This document shows, in pieces, positions 35,369 to 44,836 of a stretch of DNA of 64,000 nt. The number at the start of each line of letters is the position of its first letter. Position 1 is the first letter of the stretch. The notes below the pieces were generated by a model. The model was not told where the DNA came from. It was given only the letters and a program-made list of their open reading frames with translations, and searched no databases. The position numbers were made by a program, and so were the translations under genes. Origin of the DNA: Bosea vaviloviae (GTDB lineage: Bacteria > Pseudomonadota > Alphaproteobacteria > Rhizobiales > Beijerinckiaceae); contig NZ_CP017147.1 of NCBI RefSeq assembly GCF_001741865.1, forward strand, positions 62,001-126,000, read 5' to 3'.

Positions 35369-37035
35369 CGCTTGAAGCCCTTCAGCACGGAGTCGAAGAA
35401 GCTGAAGATCGCGTCGCCCGCGATGACGCCGGCGGCAAAGACCTCCATGTCGCCTTCGCCGCTCGCGCCGCGCAGCTTCTCCCAGATCAACCGGCAGACG
35501 ATGCCGAACAGCACGGCCCAGCCCGCCATCGGGAAGTTGATCAGCAGGCCGGTCGCGAAGAGCACGCCGATCTGGCGCTTGGGACCACCGGTGAACTGCA
35601 GGATCGCACCCGGAATCGCCCACATGAACAGCGACCAGGCAACGCCCGGCGCAACGCCGGCCTTGATCGTCGCCGCATAGACCTTGTCGACCGGAGCGAC
35701 GAGGTTCTGGGCGAAATAGCTCTGATAGGAGACCAGGACCACGATGCCGGCGATGACGAAGGCGAACATCGCCGCAAAGAGCTGCTGGCGGCGACCGTCG
35801 AGCTCGAAGGCGGGATCGACGCCATTGCCGCGCAGGATGTAGCCGGCCTTGAGGTCGTAGCCCATATCGGCGAAGGCCGGCCCCGTCGCGGCGGAGAAGC
35901 CGACGAGCAAGGCCAGAGCCGGGATGGGGAAGCCGATCAGCATGCCGATGATCAGCGTGATCAGCGCTACCGCGAAGGCCGGGAACCAGCCGGAATGCAT
36001 CGCCGCCAGGCCGACGATCAATTCATGCACATAGGCCGCAAAGGCCGCATAGAGCACGAACAGGGTCAGCATGCCGATCGACATGTCGCTCATCAGCCCG
36101 CCGGCCACAGCGATGAACACGGCGATGACGAGATAGCCGATGGTGCCCAGGCCGAGCGCGCGGCGCACCGCGGCGTCCGACGTACCCGCGGCAGCCTCGG
36201 CCTTCCGGGCGGCTTCGTTGCGCTGCATCAGCAGCTGCACCACCTGGAACAGTGCCACGACACCCGCGCCGATCATGAAGCCGTGCGGGATATAGGCCGC
36301 CATCAGATCGCCCTTGGGGATCAGCGTGGCGAAGGTCTCATTGTTGAAGAGCTGGCCGGAATAACCGCGCAGCAGCAGGCCGATGCCGAACATCGTCAGC
36401 GCCCAGATATTGCCGATGAAGGCCACACCGAAAGCCGACATCGGAATGCCCGAGACGGCGGTCGAGCCGACGAAGCCGATCGCAGCCAGCGGGATCTTGA
36501 TGAAGGACACGGCGATGCCGGTGACGAAGCCGACACCCATCAGCACGGCCTTGCGGCCACCCTCGTCACCGGCCTTGATCGCCTCGGCGGCGGCGACGCC
36601 GGGAGGCCAGGCCCCGGTCGCGGGGAAGACGCGCGAGTCGAACATCCGGTAAAGCAGATAGGCGTCGAGCAGCATCGCCATGAAGGCGCCGGCGAACATC
36701 GGCAGGACCAGATCGGGACGCCCGAGCAGGAAGGGAATGCCGATCGGCAGGAGCAGGCTGTTGGCGGCGCCGAAGGTCGCCGACGAGATCGCGCTCTGCG
36801 CCAGGTTCTGCACATGGATCGAGCGGTAGCGCAGGAACAGCCCGAGCGGCAGGCGCGCCAGTGCCATCGCCGCCATCGCGCCGATCAGCGAGGTGTTGGC
36901 GGTGACGCCGAGCGACACCAGCAATTGCATGCCGATGATGGCGCCGAAGACGCTGAGGATGCCGATCAGCACCAGCGTCGCCGGCTCGAACAGGCTCGGG
37001 TGCTTCTGCGGCCCCGCCCCGGTAGGTTCAGTCAT
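35365..37035 (-). CDS. OPT family oligopeptide transporter
   Basis: A 556-residue polytopic membrane protein with roughly 14 hydrophobic segments and no ABC or signal features. OPT-like features are the N-terminal LFEPATLVLIGILSVFGAIIG, LLLPIGIPFLLGRPDLVLPM and AWPPGVAAAEAIKAGDEGG, a match to the conserved pro-rich PPG loop. It probably imports a small peptide or peptide-like compound by proton symport. It sits 53 bases downstream of the fused hydantoinase/oxoprolinase, suggesting uptake of its substrate. The stop lies inside an intergenic repeat. Confidence 0.85.
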   Translation of the reverse strand: MTEPTGAGPQKHPSLFEPATLVLIGILSVFGAIIGMQLLVSLGVTANTSLIGAMAAMALARLPLGLFLRYRSIHVQNLAQSAISSATFGAANSLLLPIGIPFLLGRPDLVLPMFAGAFMAMLLDAYLLYRMFDSRVFPATGAWPPGVAAAEAIKAGDEGGRKAVLMGVGFVTGIAVSFIKIPLAAIGFVGSTAVSGIPMSAFGVAFIGNIWALTMFGIGLLLRGYSGQLFNNETFATLIPKGDLMAAYIPHGFMIGAGVVALFQVVQLLMQRNEAARKAEAAAGTSDAAVRRALGLGTIGYLVIAVFIAVAGGLMSDMSIGMLTLFVLYAAFAAYVHELIVGLAAMHSGWFPAFAVALITLIIGMLIGFPIPALALLVGFSAATGPAFADMGYDLKAGYILRGNGVDPAFELDGRRQQLFAAMFAFVIAGIVVLVSYQSYFAQNLVAPVDKVYAATIKAGVAPGVAWSLFMWAIPGAILQFTGGPKRQIGVLFATGLLINFPMAGWAVLFGIVCRLIWEKLRGASGEGDMEVFAAGVIAGDAIFSFFDSVLKGFKR

Positions 37036-37088
37036 AGGTAGTCCCCCTCTTTGCCCCTTTCGGGCTTGAACGCCGATTGGCGATGATC

Positions 37089-40000
37089 TCAGCCGGAGGC
37101 AAACGCGCCGGACTTGGTCTCCTGCTTGTCCTGCAGCGCCTCTCCGCTCGCGACGCCGTAGTCGCGCCTGGCAGCCTCAGGCGAAACGAAGCCCAGGGCG
37201 ATGTCGCGGGCGATGGCGTCGGGTGAGCGTTTCGAAGCCGCGCCGTAGCCGGCACCGCCGGCCAGGACGAGCTCGACTATCTCTTGGGGATGCATGACCT
37301 GGACCAGTTGGCCGGTGCCGACATCCTTGAGCACGTCGCCGGCCTCATTGAGCACCCGGCCCGAGGCACCGCCGCCCGGCTTGCCGCCGAACAGACCGGG
37401 GATCGGGTTGTTGACGCCCTCAGGATAAAGCGAGACCAGTGTCGGCAGGCCGTCGGCCGCGAGCTTGCGCAGCTTGACGCGCTGGCCGAGGCCGCCGCGC
37501 TGCTGGCCGGCGCCGCCGGAATCCTGGAGATAGGTCTTCTCGACGACCAGTACGGGAACGCGCGCCTCGAAGGTCTCGATCGAGGTGTTGGCGGCCGAAG
37601 TCGGGTAGAGCAGGCCCGATTTGCCATCGCCATGGGCGGAGCCGCCCTGGCCACCGCCGACGAAGAGCATGTCGGAATAGGTGCTGCCGGCCTCGTCCCG
37701 ACCATAGACATTGGCCGCCACGGGCAGGCCGGTGAAGGCCTGGACCTGTTTCGGTGCGGCCTGCGACAGCGCCCGGAAGATGTTGGGCGCGATGTACCAG
37801 CCGGTGCGGGTGCGCAAATTGACCGCCAGCGGCTTGTCGCAGTTCAGGATCGAGCCCTTGGGCACATCGAGCGTGAAGGCGCGGTAGCAACCGGCATTGC
37901 CGCGCACATTCGGCGTCAGCATGCATTTCAGCGGGTAGGTCGCATGCGCGCTGGTGTAGTTCAGCGTGCAGTTCAGCCCGCCCTGCGCCAGCTGCGGCGG
38001 CGCTCCGGCGAAGTCGAGATGGATGGTGTCGCCCTTCACCGTCAGCGCCAGCGGATAGGTCATCGGCGTGCCCAACGGGTTGTTCGAGACGGTCCCGTGA
38101 TAGGTCCCGTCCGGCAGCGCCGAGATCGCCTCGCGCATCGCCTTTTCCGAACGGTTCTGCACCACGAAGGCGAGCGCGCGCAGATCCTGCATACCGTAAT
38201 CGGCCATGAAGGATTGCAGGCGCTCGGCGCCGATGGCGTTGGCCGCCACGAAGGAGTGCAGGTCGCCGAGCACCTGCTCGGAATTGCGGACGTTCTCAGC
38301 CAGCAGCCTGACCAGCGTTTCGTTGATCCGGCCAGCCTCGTAGAGCTTCATCGGCGGGATCTGGAAGCCTTCCTCATAGATCTCGCGGGCCCGCAACGAG
38401 TCCTTGGTGCCGCCGATGTCGGAGACATGGCCTACGGTACCCATCAGGCCGACGACGCGCTCGCCGAGGAAGACCGGCGTGACGATGGCGATGTCGAAGA
38501 GATGGCCGGCGCAGAGCCAGGGATCGTTGGTGATCAACACGTCGCCGGGCTTCAGCGTCTCGGCCGGGTAGCGCTCCAGCAGCGCCTTGACCGCGCGCGG
38601 CAGCGTCAGGTTGAACACCGGCATGGCGCGCGGGCTATGCGCCAGCGTCTCGCCCTCCGGATCGAGCAATTCGCAGGCGAAGTCCTGTGATTCCGAGATC
38701 ACCAGCGAGAAGGCGGTGCGGCAGACGGTCAGCCACATCTCCTCGACGACGTTGACGAGGCGGCTCCACATGATCTCGAGCGAGATCGGATCGGCCTCGA
38801 TGCGGCGCGCCGCTTCCGCCATCGGCATGTCGGCGGTGATGGTGACTTCGGCCGCGCTGGTGCTGGCGACGCTGATCAGCAGGTTCATGACCTCGTCGAT
38901 CGCCACCGTGTCGCCCGGCGGCACGATCGTCGTCGCCTCGCGCTCCTCGATGATGGCCGGCCCGCTGATGTGGTCGCCGGGACGCAGCGCATAGCGGTCA
39001 TAGACCGTGGCCGCGCTCCAGCCGGTCTCGAACCAGGCCTGGCGGCTGCCCTTGATCTTGGCGCTGGCCTCGCCCCCCCCAGTGGCGCCGGAGAGCGAGA
39101 GCGTCGGCGCAGGGCCGACGCAGCGGACGCGGAAATTGATCGCCTCCAGCCGCGCGCCCTCATAGACCGAGGTGTAACGGGCCGAATAGGCCTTGGCGAA
39201 GGCGGCGCGGATTGCCTCCAGGCTCGACGCGTCGATCGTCCCGGCCGGAAGATCGACCGCGATATCGTGCATCTGGCCGACGAGGCGCATATCGGCCGAG
39301 CGCTCGACGGCGATGTCGGCCGGCTTCACGCCGGCGTCGAGAAGATGCTTGCGCCCTTCCGCCTCCAGCTCGGCCAGCATGGCGTTGACTGAAGCAGCGT
39401 CGAAGCCGTCAGTGAATTCGACCGGCAGCGAACGGACGAGATCGAAGGACAGCGGCGCGGCCAGGAAGCCGAGCGCCGAAGCCGCGCCCGAGGCCGGCGG
39501 GATGATGACCTGGCTGACGCCGAGCACGCGCGCGACATCGACCGCATGCGCCGGACCGGCGCCGCCGAAGCCGACCATGGCGTAACGGCGGGGGTCCTTG
39601 CCCTTCTCGACGAGATGGACGCGGGCGGCAGCGCCCATGCTCTCGGTCACGACCTTATGGATGCCCCAGGCGGCCTCCTCGATGGAAAGGCCGAGTGGGG
39701 TCGCGATCGAGGCGACGGCCTTGCGAGCGGCTTCGAGATCGAGCGCCATGCGCCCGCCGAGGAAGAAGCCTGGATCATAATAGCCGAGCACGAGATTGGC
39801 GTCGGTCACGGTCGGCTTGGTGCCGCCCATGCCGTAGCAGGCCGGGCCCGGATCGGAGCCGGCCGAATGCGGGCCGACCTTGAGCAGGCCGACTTCGTCG
39901 ATCGCCGCAATCGAGCCGCCGCCGGCGCCAATCTCGATCATGTCGATGACGGGCGCCTTGATCGGCAGGCCGGAGCCCTTGGCGAAGCGGTTGACGCGGC

Positions 40001-40940
40001 CGGCCTCGAGCATCGGCGCGATCTCGGCGCGGCCGTCCTCGATCATGCAGGCCTTGGCGGTGGTGCCGCCCATGTCGAAGGAGATCACATCCTTGTGGCC
40101 GGCGAGTTCGCCGAACAGGGCCGTCGCGAGCCCGCCGCCCGCCGGGCCGCTTTCCAGCAGGCGGATCGGGAAGGCACGCGCCGTCTCCGGCGAGACCAGG
40201 CCGCCGGCCGAATGCATCAGGCGTAGCGCGCCGGCAAAGGAACGGGCCGCGAGTTCGCGCTGCAGCCGCTCAAGATAGCGCCCCATCAAGGGCTGGACAT
40301 AGGCGTTGGCCGCCGTGGTGACGAAGCGCTGATATTCCCAGATCTCGGCGACGACCTCGCTGGAAATCGAGACGGTCAGCTCCGGGAAGGCCTCGCGGAC
40401 GATGCGGCCGGCCTCGCGCTCATGGGCGGTGTTGCGATAGCTGTTCAGGAAGCAGATCGCGATCGCCTCGCAGCCGGCGGCGGCGAGTTCGCCGGCAGCC
40501 TTGCGCACGGCATGCGCGTCCAGGGCCGTGACGACCTTGCCGTCGCGGTCGATGCGCTCGGCCACTTCGAGCCGATGCTCGCGCGAGACCAGCGGCTCCG
40601 GGAAGGTCAGGAACAGATCGTAGATGTCGTAGCGCTGCTCGGTTCCCATCTCCAGGATGTCGCGGAAGCCCTGGGTGGTGATCAGGCCGAGCTTGGCGCC
40701 CTTGCGCTCGATCACGGCATTGGTCACCAGCGTGGTGCCGTGGACGATATCGCCGATCTCGGCCAGCGTGATGCCGGCCATGGCAACGAGTTCCTCAAGG
40801 CCGATCAAAGCGGCCTCGGACGGGTCGTGCGGCGTGGTCAGGCGCTTGTGCAGCCGGACCGAACGCTCCACGCCGTCATAGAGGATGAAATCGGTGAAGG
40901 TGCCGCCGATGTCGAAGCCGATGCGCCAACGCGTGCTCAT
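37089..40940 (-). CDS. Fused hydantoinase/oxoprolinase (HyuA-HyuB)
   Basis: A 1283-residue ATP-dependent ring-opening enzyme. The HyuA half starts with the phosphate-binding FDIGGTFTDF (residues 8-17). The central hydantoinase A domain has ISFDMGGTTAKACMI and GAGGGSIAAID, and the HyuA C-terminal domain ends near 690. The HyuB half begins about 720 (SLEIMWSRLVNVVEEM) and includes FACELLDPEGETLAHS and TNDPWLCAGHLFDI. Like eukaryotic 5-oxoprolinase it carries both subunits in one chain, whereas many bacteria keep them split. It opens 5-oxoproline, hydantoin or a related lactam. It is co-oriented with its IclR regulator and the OPT transporter. ATG 40940 is chosen; a GTG lies 9 bases upstream. 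Confidence 0.9.
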   Translation of the reverse strand: MSTRWRIGFDIGGTFTDFILYDGVERSVRLHKRLTTPHDPSEAALIGLEELVAMAGITLAEIGDIVHGTTLVTNAVIERKGAKLGLITTQGFRDILEMGTEQRYDIYDLFLTFPEPLVSREHRLEVAERIDRDGKVVTALDAHAVRKAAGELAAAGCEAIAICFLNSYRNTAHEREAGRIVREAFPELTVSISSEVVAEIWEYQRFVTTAANAYVQPLMGRYLERLQRELAARSFAGALRLMHSAGGLVSPETARAFPIRLLESGPAGGGLATALFGELAGHKDVISFDMGGTTAKACMIEDGRAEIAPMLEAGRVNRFAKGSGLPIKAPVIDMIEIGAGGGSIAAIDEVGLLKVGPHSAGSDPGPACYGMGGTKPTVTDANLVLGYYDPGFFLGGRMALDLEAARKAVASIATPLGLSIEEAAWGIHKVVTESMGAAARVHLVEKGKDPRRYAMVGFGGAGPAHAVDVARVLGVSQVIIPPASGAASALGFLAAPLSFDLVRSLPVEFTDGFDAASVNAMLAELEAEGRKHLLDAGVKPADIAVERSADMRLVGQMHDIAVDLPAGTIDASSLEAIRAAFAKAYSARYTSVYEGARLEAINFRVRCVGPAPTLSLSGATGGGEASAKIKGSRQAWFETGWSAATVYDRYALRPGDHISGPAIIEEREATTIVPPGDTVAIDEVMNLLISVASTSAAEVTITADMPMAEAARRIEADPISLEIMWSRLVNVVEEMWLTVCRTAFSLVISESQDFACELLDPEGETLAHSPRAMPVFNLTLPRAVKALLERYPAETLKPGDVLITNDPWLCAGHLFDIAIVTPVFLGERVVGLMGTVGHVSDIGGTKDSLRAREIYEEGFQIPPMKLYEAGRINETLVRLLAENVRNSEQVLGDLHSFVAANAIGAERLQSFMADYGMQDLRALAFVVQNRSEKAMREAISALPDGTYHGTVSNNPLGTPMTYPLALTVKGDTIHLDFAGAPPQLAQGGLNCTLNYTSAHATYPLKCMLTPNVRGNAGCYRAFTLDVPKGSILNCDKPLAVNLRTRTGWYIAPNIFRALSQAAPKQVQAFTGLPVAANVYGRDEAGSTYSDMLFVGGGQGGSAHGDGKSGLLYPTSAANTSIETFEARVPVLVVEKTYLQDSGGAGQQRGGLGQRVKLRKLAADGLPTLVSLYPEGVNNPIPGLFGGKPGGGASGRVLNEAGDVLKDVGTGQLVQVMHPQEIVELVLAGGAGYGAASKRSPDAIARDIALGFVSPEAARRDYGVASGEALQDKQETKSGAFASG

Positions 40941-40945
40941 GGAGC

Positions 40946-41737
40946 TCACTCCGCGATAGAGGATGAGAGGGGGATGAAGCGGGGATCCTTGGTGATGGCG
41001 GCGATCGCGGCCGCTCCCTGACCAAGGGAGGCGATGATGGCGGCCCGCTCGGCCGCACTGGCCATCGCCGCCGGAAAGGAAATGCAGAGCGCGACCTCGT
41101 CGCCGCTGACGGGATCGCCGACCGCGACCGAAATCGCGCCGACGCCGCGGACGGCCTCGTCCTCGGATTCGGCATAGCCGCGGGCACGCTCGGCCGCGAG
41201 GCGGGCGAACAATTCGTCGAAACTCTGCGGCGCCGTGGCCGATGGCGGCGCGAAGCCGCCGGCATAGAGGCGGCGGATCTCGTCATCGGGCAGCCGCGCC
41301 AGCAAAGCCCGGCCGGTGCTGGAGGCGAAAGCCGCGATCCTGTCGCCGATCGCTGTAACCACCCGCAGCGCATGGCGGCCGGGATGAGCGGTAACACCGA
41401 TGATGTCGGTGCCCTGGCGTACGCTGATATAGCCGGTATGGCCGATCTCGGCCGAGACACGCGCAACGACCGCGTCGGCGCGATCGATCAGGGAAGCCGA
41501 GAAGCGGTAGACCTGCCCAGCCTGATGCAAGAGAACGCTGGGCCGGTAGCGCTTGCTGTCGCCGACCGTCTCCAGAAGCCCGGCATCCCGCATCGTCCGC
41601 AGCAGCCGCGACGCGTTGCTTTTCGGCATGTCGAGCAAAGCGACAAGGTCCGTAACCGTCACATCGTGACGCGTGCTGGAGAAGCAACGAAGCACATCAG
41701 CGGCTGCGAGCAGGATGGACAATCGAGCGCATCTCAT
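40946..41737 (-). CDS. IclR family transcriptional regulator
   Basis: A 263-residue regulator with an N-terminal winged helix (VTVTDLVALLDMPKSNASRLLRTM) and a C-terminal effector domain (VARVSAEIGHTGYISVRQG; SSTGRALLARLP; AISVAVGDPVSGDEVALCISFP). It lies 5 bases upstream of the hydantoinase/oxoprolinase gene and so very likely controls that operon. A 21-bp palindrome begins 2 bases before the ATG. This leaves no room for a ribosome site between operator and start, so a leaderless transcript or a slightly later start (for example TTG) is possible. Confidence 0.88.
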   Translation of the reverse strand: MRCARLSILLAAADVLRCFSSTRHDVTVTDLVALLDMPKSNASRLLRTMRDAGLLETVGDSKRYRPSVLLHQAGQVYRFSASLIDRADAVVARVSAEIGHTGYISVRQGTDIIGVTAHPGRHALRVVTAIGDRIAAFASSTGRALLARLPDDEIRRLYAGGFAPPSATAPQSFDELFARLAAERARGYAESEDEAVRGVGAISVAVGDPVSGDEVALCISFPAAMASAAERAAIIASLGQGAAAIAAITKDPRFIPLSSSIAE

Positions 41738-41738
41738 A

Positions 41739-41759
41739 AAGTTCCATTAAATGGAACTT
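41739..41759. promoter_or_regulatory. 21-bp palindrome, likely IclR operator
   Basis: AAGTTCCATT-A-AATGGAACTT is perfectly palindromic around one central base and abuts the IclR start codon. A further GGAAC half-site follows at about 41775. Its position is ideal for autorepression. Confidence 0.72.
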
Positions 41760-41872
41760 AAGTTGCAATAACAGGAACATATACGCCGCTGCGATCGGGA
41801 GTCAATCGAGCCATCACGGCCCGACATGTCCCGCTCGCCCGCGAGATCGCTTCATGCAGGCAACCACATGCA

Positions 41873-41900
41873 AAAGCCGCGCGAGGAGGCGCGCGGCTTT
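41873..41900 (-). terminator. Intrinsic terminator of nagA-dgoK-dgoA
   Basis: An 11-bp stem (AAAGCCGCGCG with CGCGCGGCTTT) around a 6-base loop. On the minus strand it ends in TTTTGC, placing it 56 bases after the dgoA stop. Confidence 0.75.
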
Positions 41901-41955
41901 GCAAAAATCTTCGTGGGAACAGAGGTTCTAGCTAGCGGGCGTCAGGCCACGCGCT

Positions 41956-42567
41956 TCAGACGAGCACCTGCGCAAAAGCCTGCGCCGTGGCGCGGATCTG
42001 CTCGCGTGTCATGCCGGGCTTGTAGAGCGCCGAGCCGAGGCCGAAGCCGCCGGCGCCGGCCTTGCGATAGGCCTCGACCTTGTCGGGGCTGATCCCGCCG
42101 ACCGGGACGAGCAATGTCCCCGGCGGCAGCACGGCGCGCCAGGCGCCGACCACGGCAGGCGGCATCTGCTCGGCCGGGAACATCTTCAGCGCATCGGCCC
42201 CGTTGGCGAGCGCCGCGAACGCCTCTGTCGGCGTCGCGACGCCGGGCACGCAGGTCAAGGCGCGCTCCTTGGCCGCCCGCACGACCGCCCCGTCGCTATG
42301 CGGCATCAGGATCAGGCGCCCGCCCGCTTGCTCGACCGAGGCCACGGCGTCGGGGCTCATCACCGTGCCCGCGCCGATCAGGATGTCGGGAAAGGCGCGC
42401 GCCAGCGCCTCGATGCTGCGCAGCGGCTCGGGCGAGTTCAACGGCACCTCGACGATGCGAAAACCCGCCGCGATCAATTCCTCGGTGAGGCCGACGACCT
42501 CGTCGGGCTTCACGCCGCGCAGGATGGCGATAAACGGAAAAGCGCGGAGCGCATCGTGAAAGCTCAT
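41956..42567 (-). CDS. dgoA: 2-dehydro-3-deoxy-6-phosphogalactonate aldolase (KDPG aldolase family)
   Basis: A 203-residue class I aldolase, the usual length. FIAILRGVKPDEVV, FRIVEVPLNSPEPLRSI (catalytic Glu), IGAGTVMSP, PGVATPTEAFAALANGADALKMFPAE (Schiff-base Lys) and PVGGISPD match DgoA rather than Eda. It cleaves 2-keto-3-deoxy-6-phosphogalactonate to pyruvate and glyceraldehyde-3-phosphate. It lies 8 bases after dgoK in the same operon. Confidence 0.92.
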   Translation of the reverse strand: MSFHDALRAFPFIAILRGVKPDEVVGLTEELIAAGFRIVEVPLNSPEPLRSIEALARAFPDILIGAGTVMSPDAVASVEQAGGRLILMPHSDGAVVRAAKERALTCVPGVATPTEAFAALANGADALKMFPAEQMPPAVVGAWRAVLPPGTLLVPVGGISPDKVEAYRKAGAGGFGLGSALYKPGMTREQIRATAQAFAQVLV

Positions 42568-42575
42568 GCTGGACC

Positions 42576-43526
42576 TCAGGCGATCAAGGCGTTGCGGCGG
42601 GCGATGTCGAACAGGCCGAGAAAGGCTGCATCGTCGATCCAGGCGCTGTCGATCCCGGCGGCCTGGAGGCAGAGCCGATAGGAACGCGCCAGATCCTCGC
42701 GGCAGATCAATTGAACGGGACCGGGCGCACGATCGCCGATCAGTGCCTTCGCCTCGCGCACCTCCTCGCCGATCAGCAGGCCGGAGAGATAGCTCGGCAA
42801 CTCCTCGCTGGTGAATCGGTGGAACAGCCCGGTCGTCCTGACCGAGAACAGACGGTGCAGCAGCGCACCCGCTTCGTCAGAGAGCGCGAGCCTGCAGCCC
42901 GCCTCGAAGGCGGCGGGAGCGAAAGGCGGCTCGCTCTCCTCCGGCATCAGCTTGCCCAGGATCGAATGCCGCTTGAGCAAACCGTAGAGCTCGCCGGTCA
43001 TGAAAGTGTGGAAGCGGGCGATCCTCCCCTCCTCGACCACGACCCATTTGCTGTGTGTGCCCGGTAGCACGAAGACGCCGCTGGCTTGCTCGTTGCTGGC
43101 TTGCCCATTGAGGCGCAGGCCGCCGAAAACCTGGACCTCCTCGCCCCGGATGACATCCGGCGCTGGCCCGGCCTGATCGCTGACGAGGCCCGGCACGAGG
43201 CCGATCCGGCCGCGCCCTTCCACGTCGATATAAGCGATGCCGCGCGCCAGATCCTCAAAACTGGCGGGGCAGGCGACATAGGGAGCCTCGCACCAGCCCT
43301 GGCGGCTGCCGACCATGCCCGATGCCAGGACGGTCGCCGTGGGATGGCGGTCGAGCCAGGGGCCGAACAGGCTCTCGAAGCGCTCGGCATAGTCGCGCCC
43401 CAGCATCGCCATGACGCCGTCGCCCGATTGCAGCCGGTCGAGGATGGTGCCGTCGCGGTGCATCAGCGCCGCCCGCAGCGATGAGGTGCCCCAGTCGATG
43501 GCGATCAGATGCGAGGCTGGGCTCAT
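42576..43526 (-). CDS. dgoK: 2-dehydro-3-deoxygalactonokinase
   Basis: A 316-residue sugar-acid kinase of the DgoK family. The start IAIDWGTSSLRAAL is the phosphate-binding loop. ASGMVGSRQGW, FVLPGTHSKWV and RFHTFMTGELYGLL are typical blocks. It phosphorylates 2-keto-3-deoxygalactonate ahead of DgoA. A 15-bp imperfect tandem duplication inside the gene gives the peptide repeat GQASNEQASG near residue 145. The operon mixes this pathway with nagA, which suggests a galactosamine- or galactonate-like branch (inference). Confidence 0.92.
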   Translation of the reverse strand: MSPASHLIAIDWGTSSLRAALMHRDGTILDRLQSGDGVMAMLGRDYAERFESLFGPWLDRHPTATVLASGMVGSRQGWCEAPYVACPASFEDLARGIAYIDVEGRGRIGLVPGLVSDQAGPAPDVIRGEEVQVFGGLRLNGQASNEQASGVFVLPGTHSKWVVVEEGRIARFHTFMTGELYGLLKRHSILGKLMPEESEPPFAPAAFEAGCRLALSDEAGALLHRLFSVRTTGLFHRFTSEELPSYLSGLLIGEEVREAKALIGDRAPGPVQLICREDLARSYRLCLQAAGIDSAWIDDAAFLGLFDIARRNALIA

Positions 43527-43600
43527 GGGCGTAAAGGTCCGGCGTAAAATCAGGCGGCCGGAGTTATGCAGCCTGCGGGCGAAGCCGCAAGCGCGGATCG

Positions 43601-44836
43601 TCAGGGTCGCCCATCGATCCAGGTCGCGAGCACGCTTGTCGCGTCAAAGGCGACAAGATCGGCCCGGTAGCCGGGCACGATCCGTCCAAGCTCCTTGTCC
43701 AACCCGAGAAAGCGCGCCGGCGTCCGCGAGGCCATGATCAGCGCATCCTCGATCGTCACGCCCATCAGCCTGACCGCGTTGCGCACGGCCTCGATCATGC
43801 CGAGATGCGCGCCTGCGAGCGTGCCTTGCGCATCGGTCAAACGCCCATCCTCCAGCGTGATGGCGCGGCCATGCAGCAGGAAGGATGCCTTGTCGGAGCC
43901 GACAAGCGACATCGCATCGGTGACCAGCATCAGCCTGTCGCGCCCCATGGCACGGAAGGCGGCGCGCAGATTGACCGGGTCGACATGCAGGCCGTCGCAG
44001 ATGATCCCGGCGAAGAGGCGTTCATCCGCCAGCGTCGCGCCGACGACGCCCGGCGTGCGCGGCGTCATCTGCGACATCGCATTGAAGAGATGCGTCACAC
44101 CCGTCGCGCCATCGTCCACGGCCGCCGCGACCTCAGCCGCGGTTGCATCGCTATGGCCGATCGCGATGCGCATGCCCGCAGCGGCGAGCCGTTTCAGGAC
44201 GGCCCCGTCGACCTGTTCCGGCGCGAGCGTCAGGAACGAACGGCCCGTCATGCCGAACCGCGCCAACAGCGCGATCTCCGCCTCGGCGGGCAAGCGGATA
44301 TGCGGCAGTGGATGGATGCCCTTGCGCGCCGGATTCAGAAAGGGGCCTTCGAGATGAAAGCCCAGCACGCCCGGGACCGCCAGCGCCTCGCCGGCGATCG
44401 CGGCGAGCTTGGCCAGGCGGTCCGGTGCGTCGGTGATCAATGTCGGCAGCAGCCCGGTCGTGCCGAAACGGCGATGCGCAGAGGCAATCGTGCGGACCGC
44501 CTCGACGGAGGGATCGTCATTGAGCAGGACGCCCCCGCCGCCATTGACCTGGGTGTCGATGAAGCCCGGTGCGAGCAGGCTGCCGGCCGGCAGTTGCCTT
44601 GCAGGCAGCCCCGCTGGCGCAGCGCCCGGCTCATGCAGCGCGACGATGATGCCACCGGCGATCTCGACCGAGCACGGTCCCAGCATCCGCTCGCCGTCGA
44701 AGAGCTGCGACGCCGTGATCAGATGCGGGCCTTGGATCAGATGAGGGCCTTGCCAAGAAGGAGAGGGATCGCGATGCAAGGGCTGAGGACCGTTCGCGCG
44801 GCGCGACGCCGCCTTGTTGTGGTCTTGTCTTGACAA
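43601..44836 (-). CDS. nagA: N-acetylglucosamine-6-phosphate deacetylase NagA (full length)
   Basis: A 411-residue amidohydrolase with both the N-terminal beta-sandwich half (LITASQLFDGERM) and the barrel. FIDTQVNGGGGVLLND, FHLEGPFLNPARKG, IAIGHSDATAAEVAAA, THLFNAMSQM and LVTDAMSLVG give the metal and catalytic residues. It is clearly different from the short NagA at 21180. The start is uncertain. The only upstream initiation codon is a TTG inside a 22-bp palindrome, and the first 40 residues are low-complexity with an 18-bp tandem duplication (QGPHLIQGPHLI), so the real start is probably later, near residue 35. Confidence 0.85.
   Translation of the reverse strand: MSRQDHNKAASRRANGPQPLHRDPSPSWQGPHLIQGPHLITASQLFDGERMLGPCSVEIAGGIIVALHEPGAAPAGLPARQLPAGSLLAPGFIDTQVNGGGGVLLNDDPSVEAVRTIASAHRRFGTTGLLPTLITDAPDRLAKLAAIAGEALAVPGVLGFHLEGPFLNPARKGIHPLPHIRLPAEAEIALLARFGMTGRSFLTLAPEQVDGAVLKRLAAAGMRIAIGHSDATAAEVAAAVDDGATGVTHLFNAMSQMTPRTPGVVGATLADERLFAGIICDGLHVDPVNLRAAFRAMGRDRLMLVTDAMSLVGSDKASFLLHGRAITLEDGRLTDAQGTLAGAHLGMIEAVRNAVRLMGVTIEDALIMASRTPARFLGLDKELGRIVPGYRADLVAFDATSVLATWIDGRP
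44718..44753 (-). repeat. 18-bp tandem duplication near the nagA start
   Basis: GATCAGATGCGGGCCTTG and GATCAGATGAGGGCCTTG lie head to tail with one mismatch and encode the repeated QGPHLI of the N-terminal extension. Confidence 0.85.
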
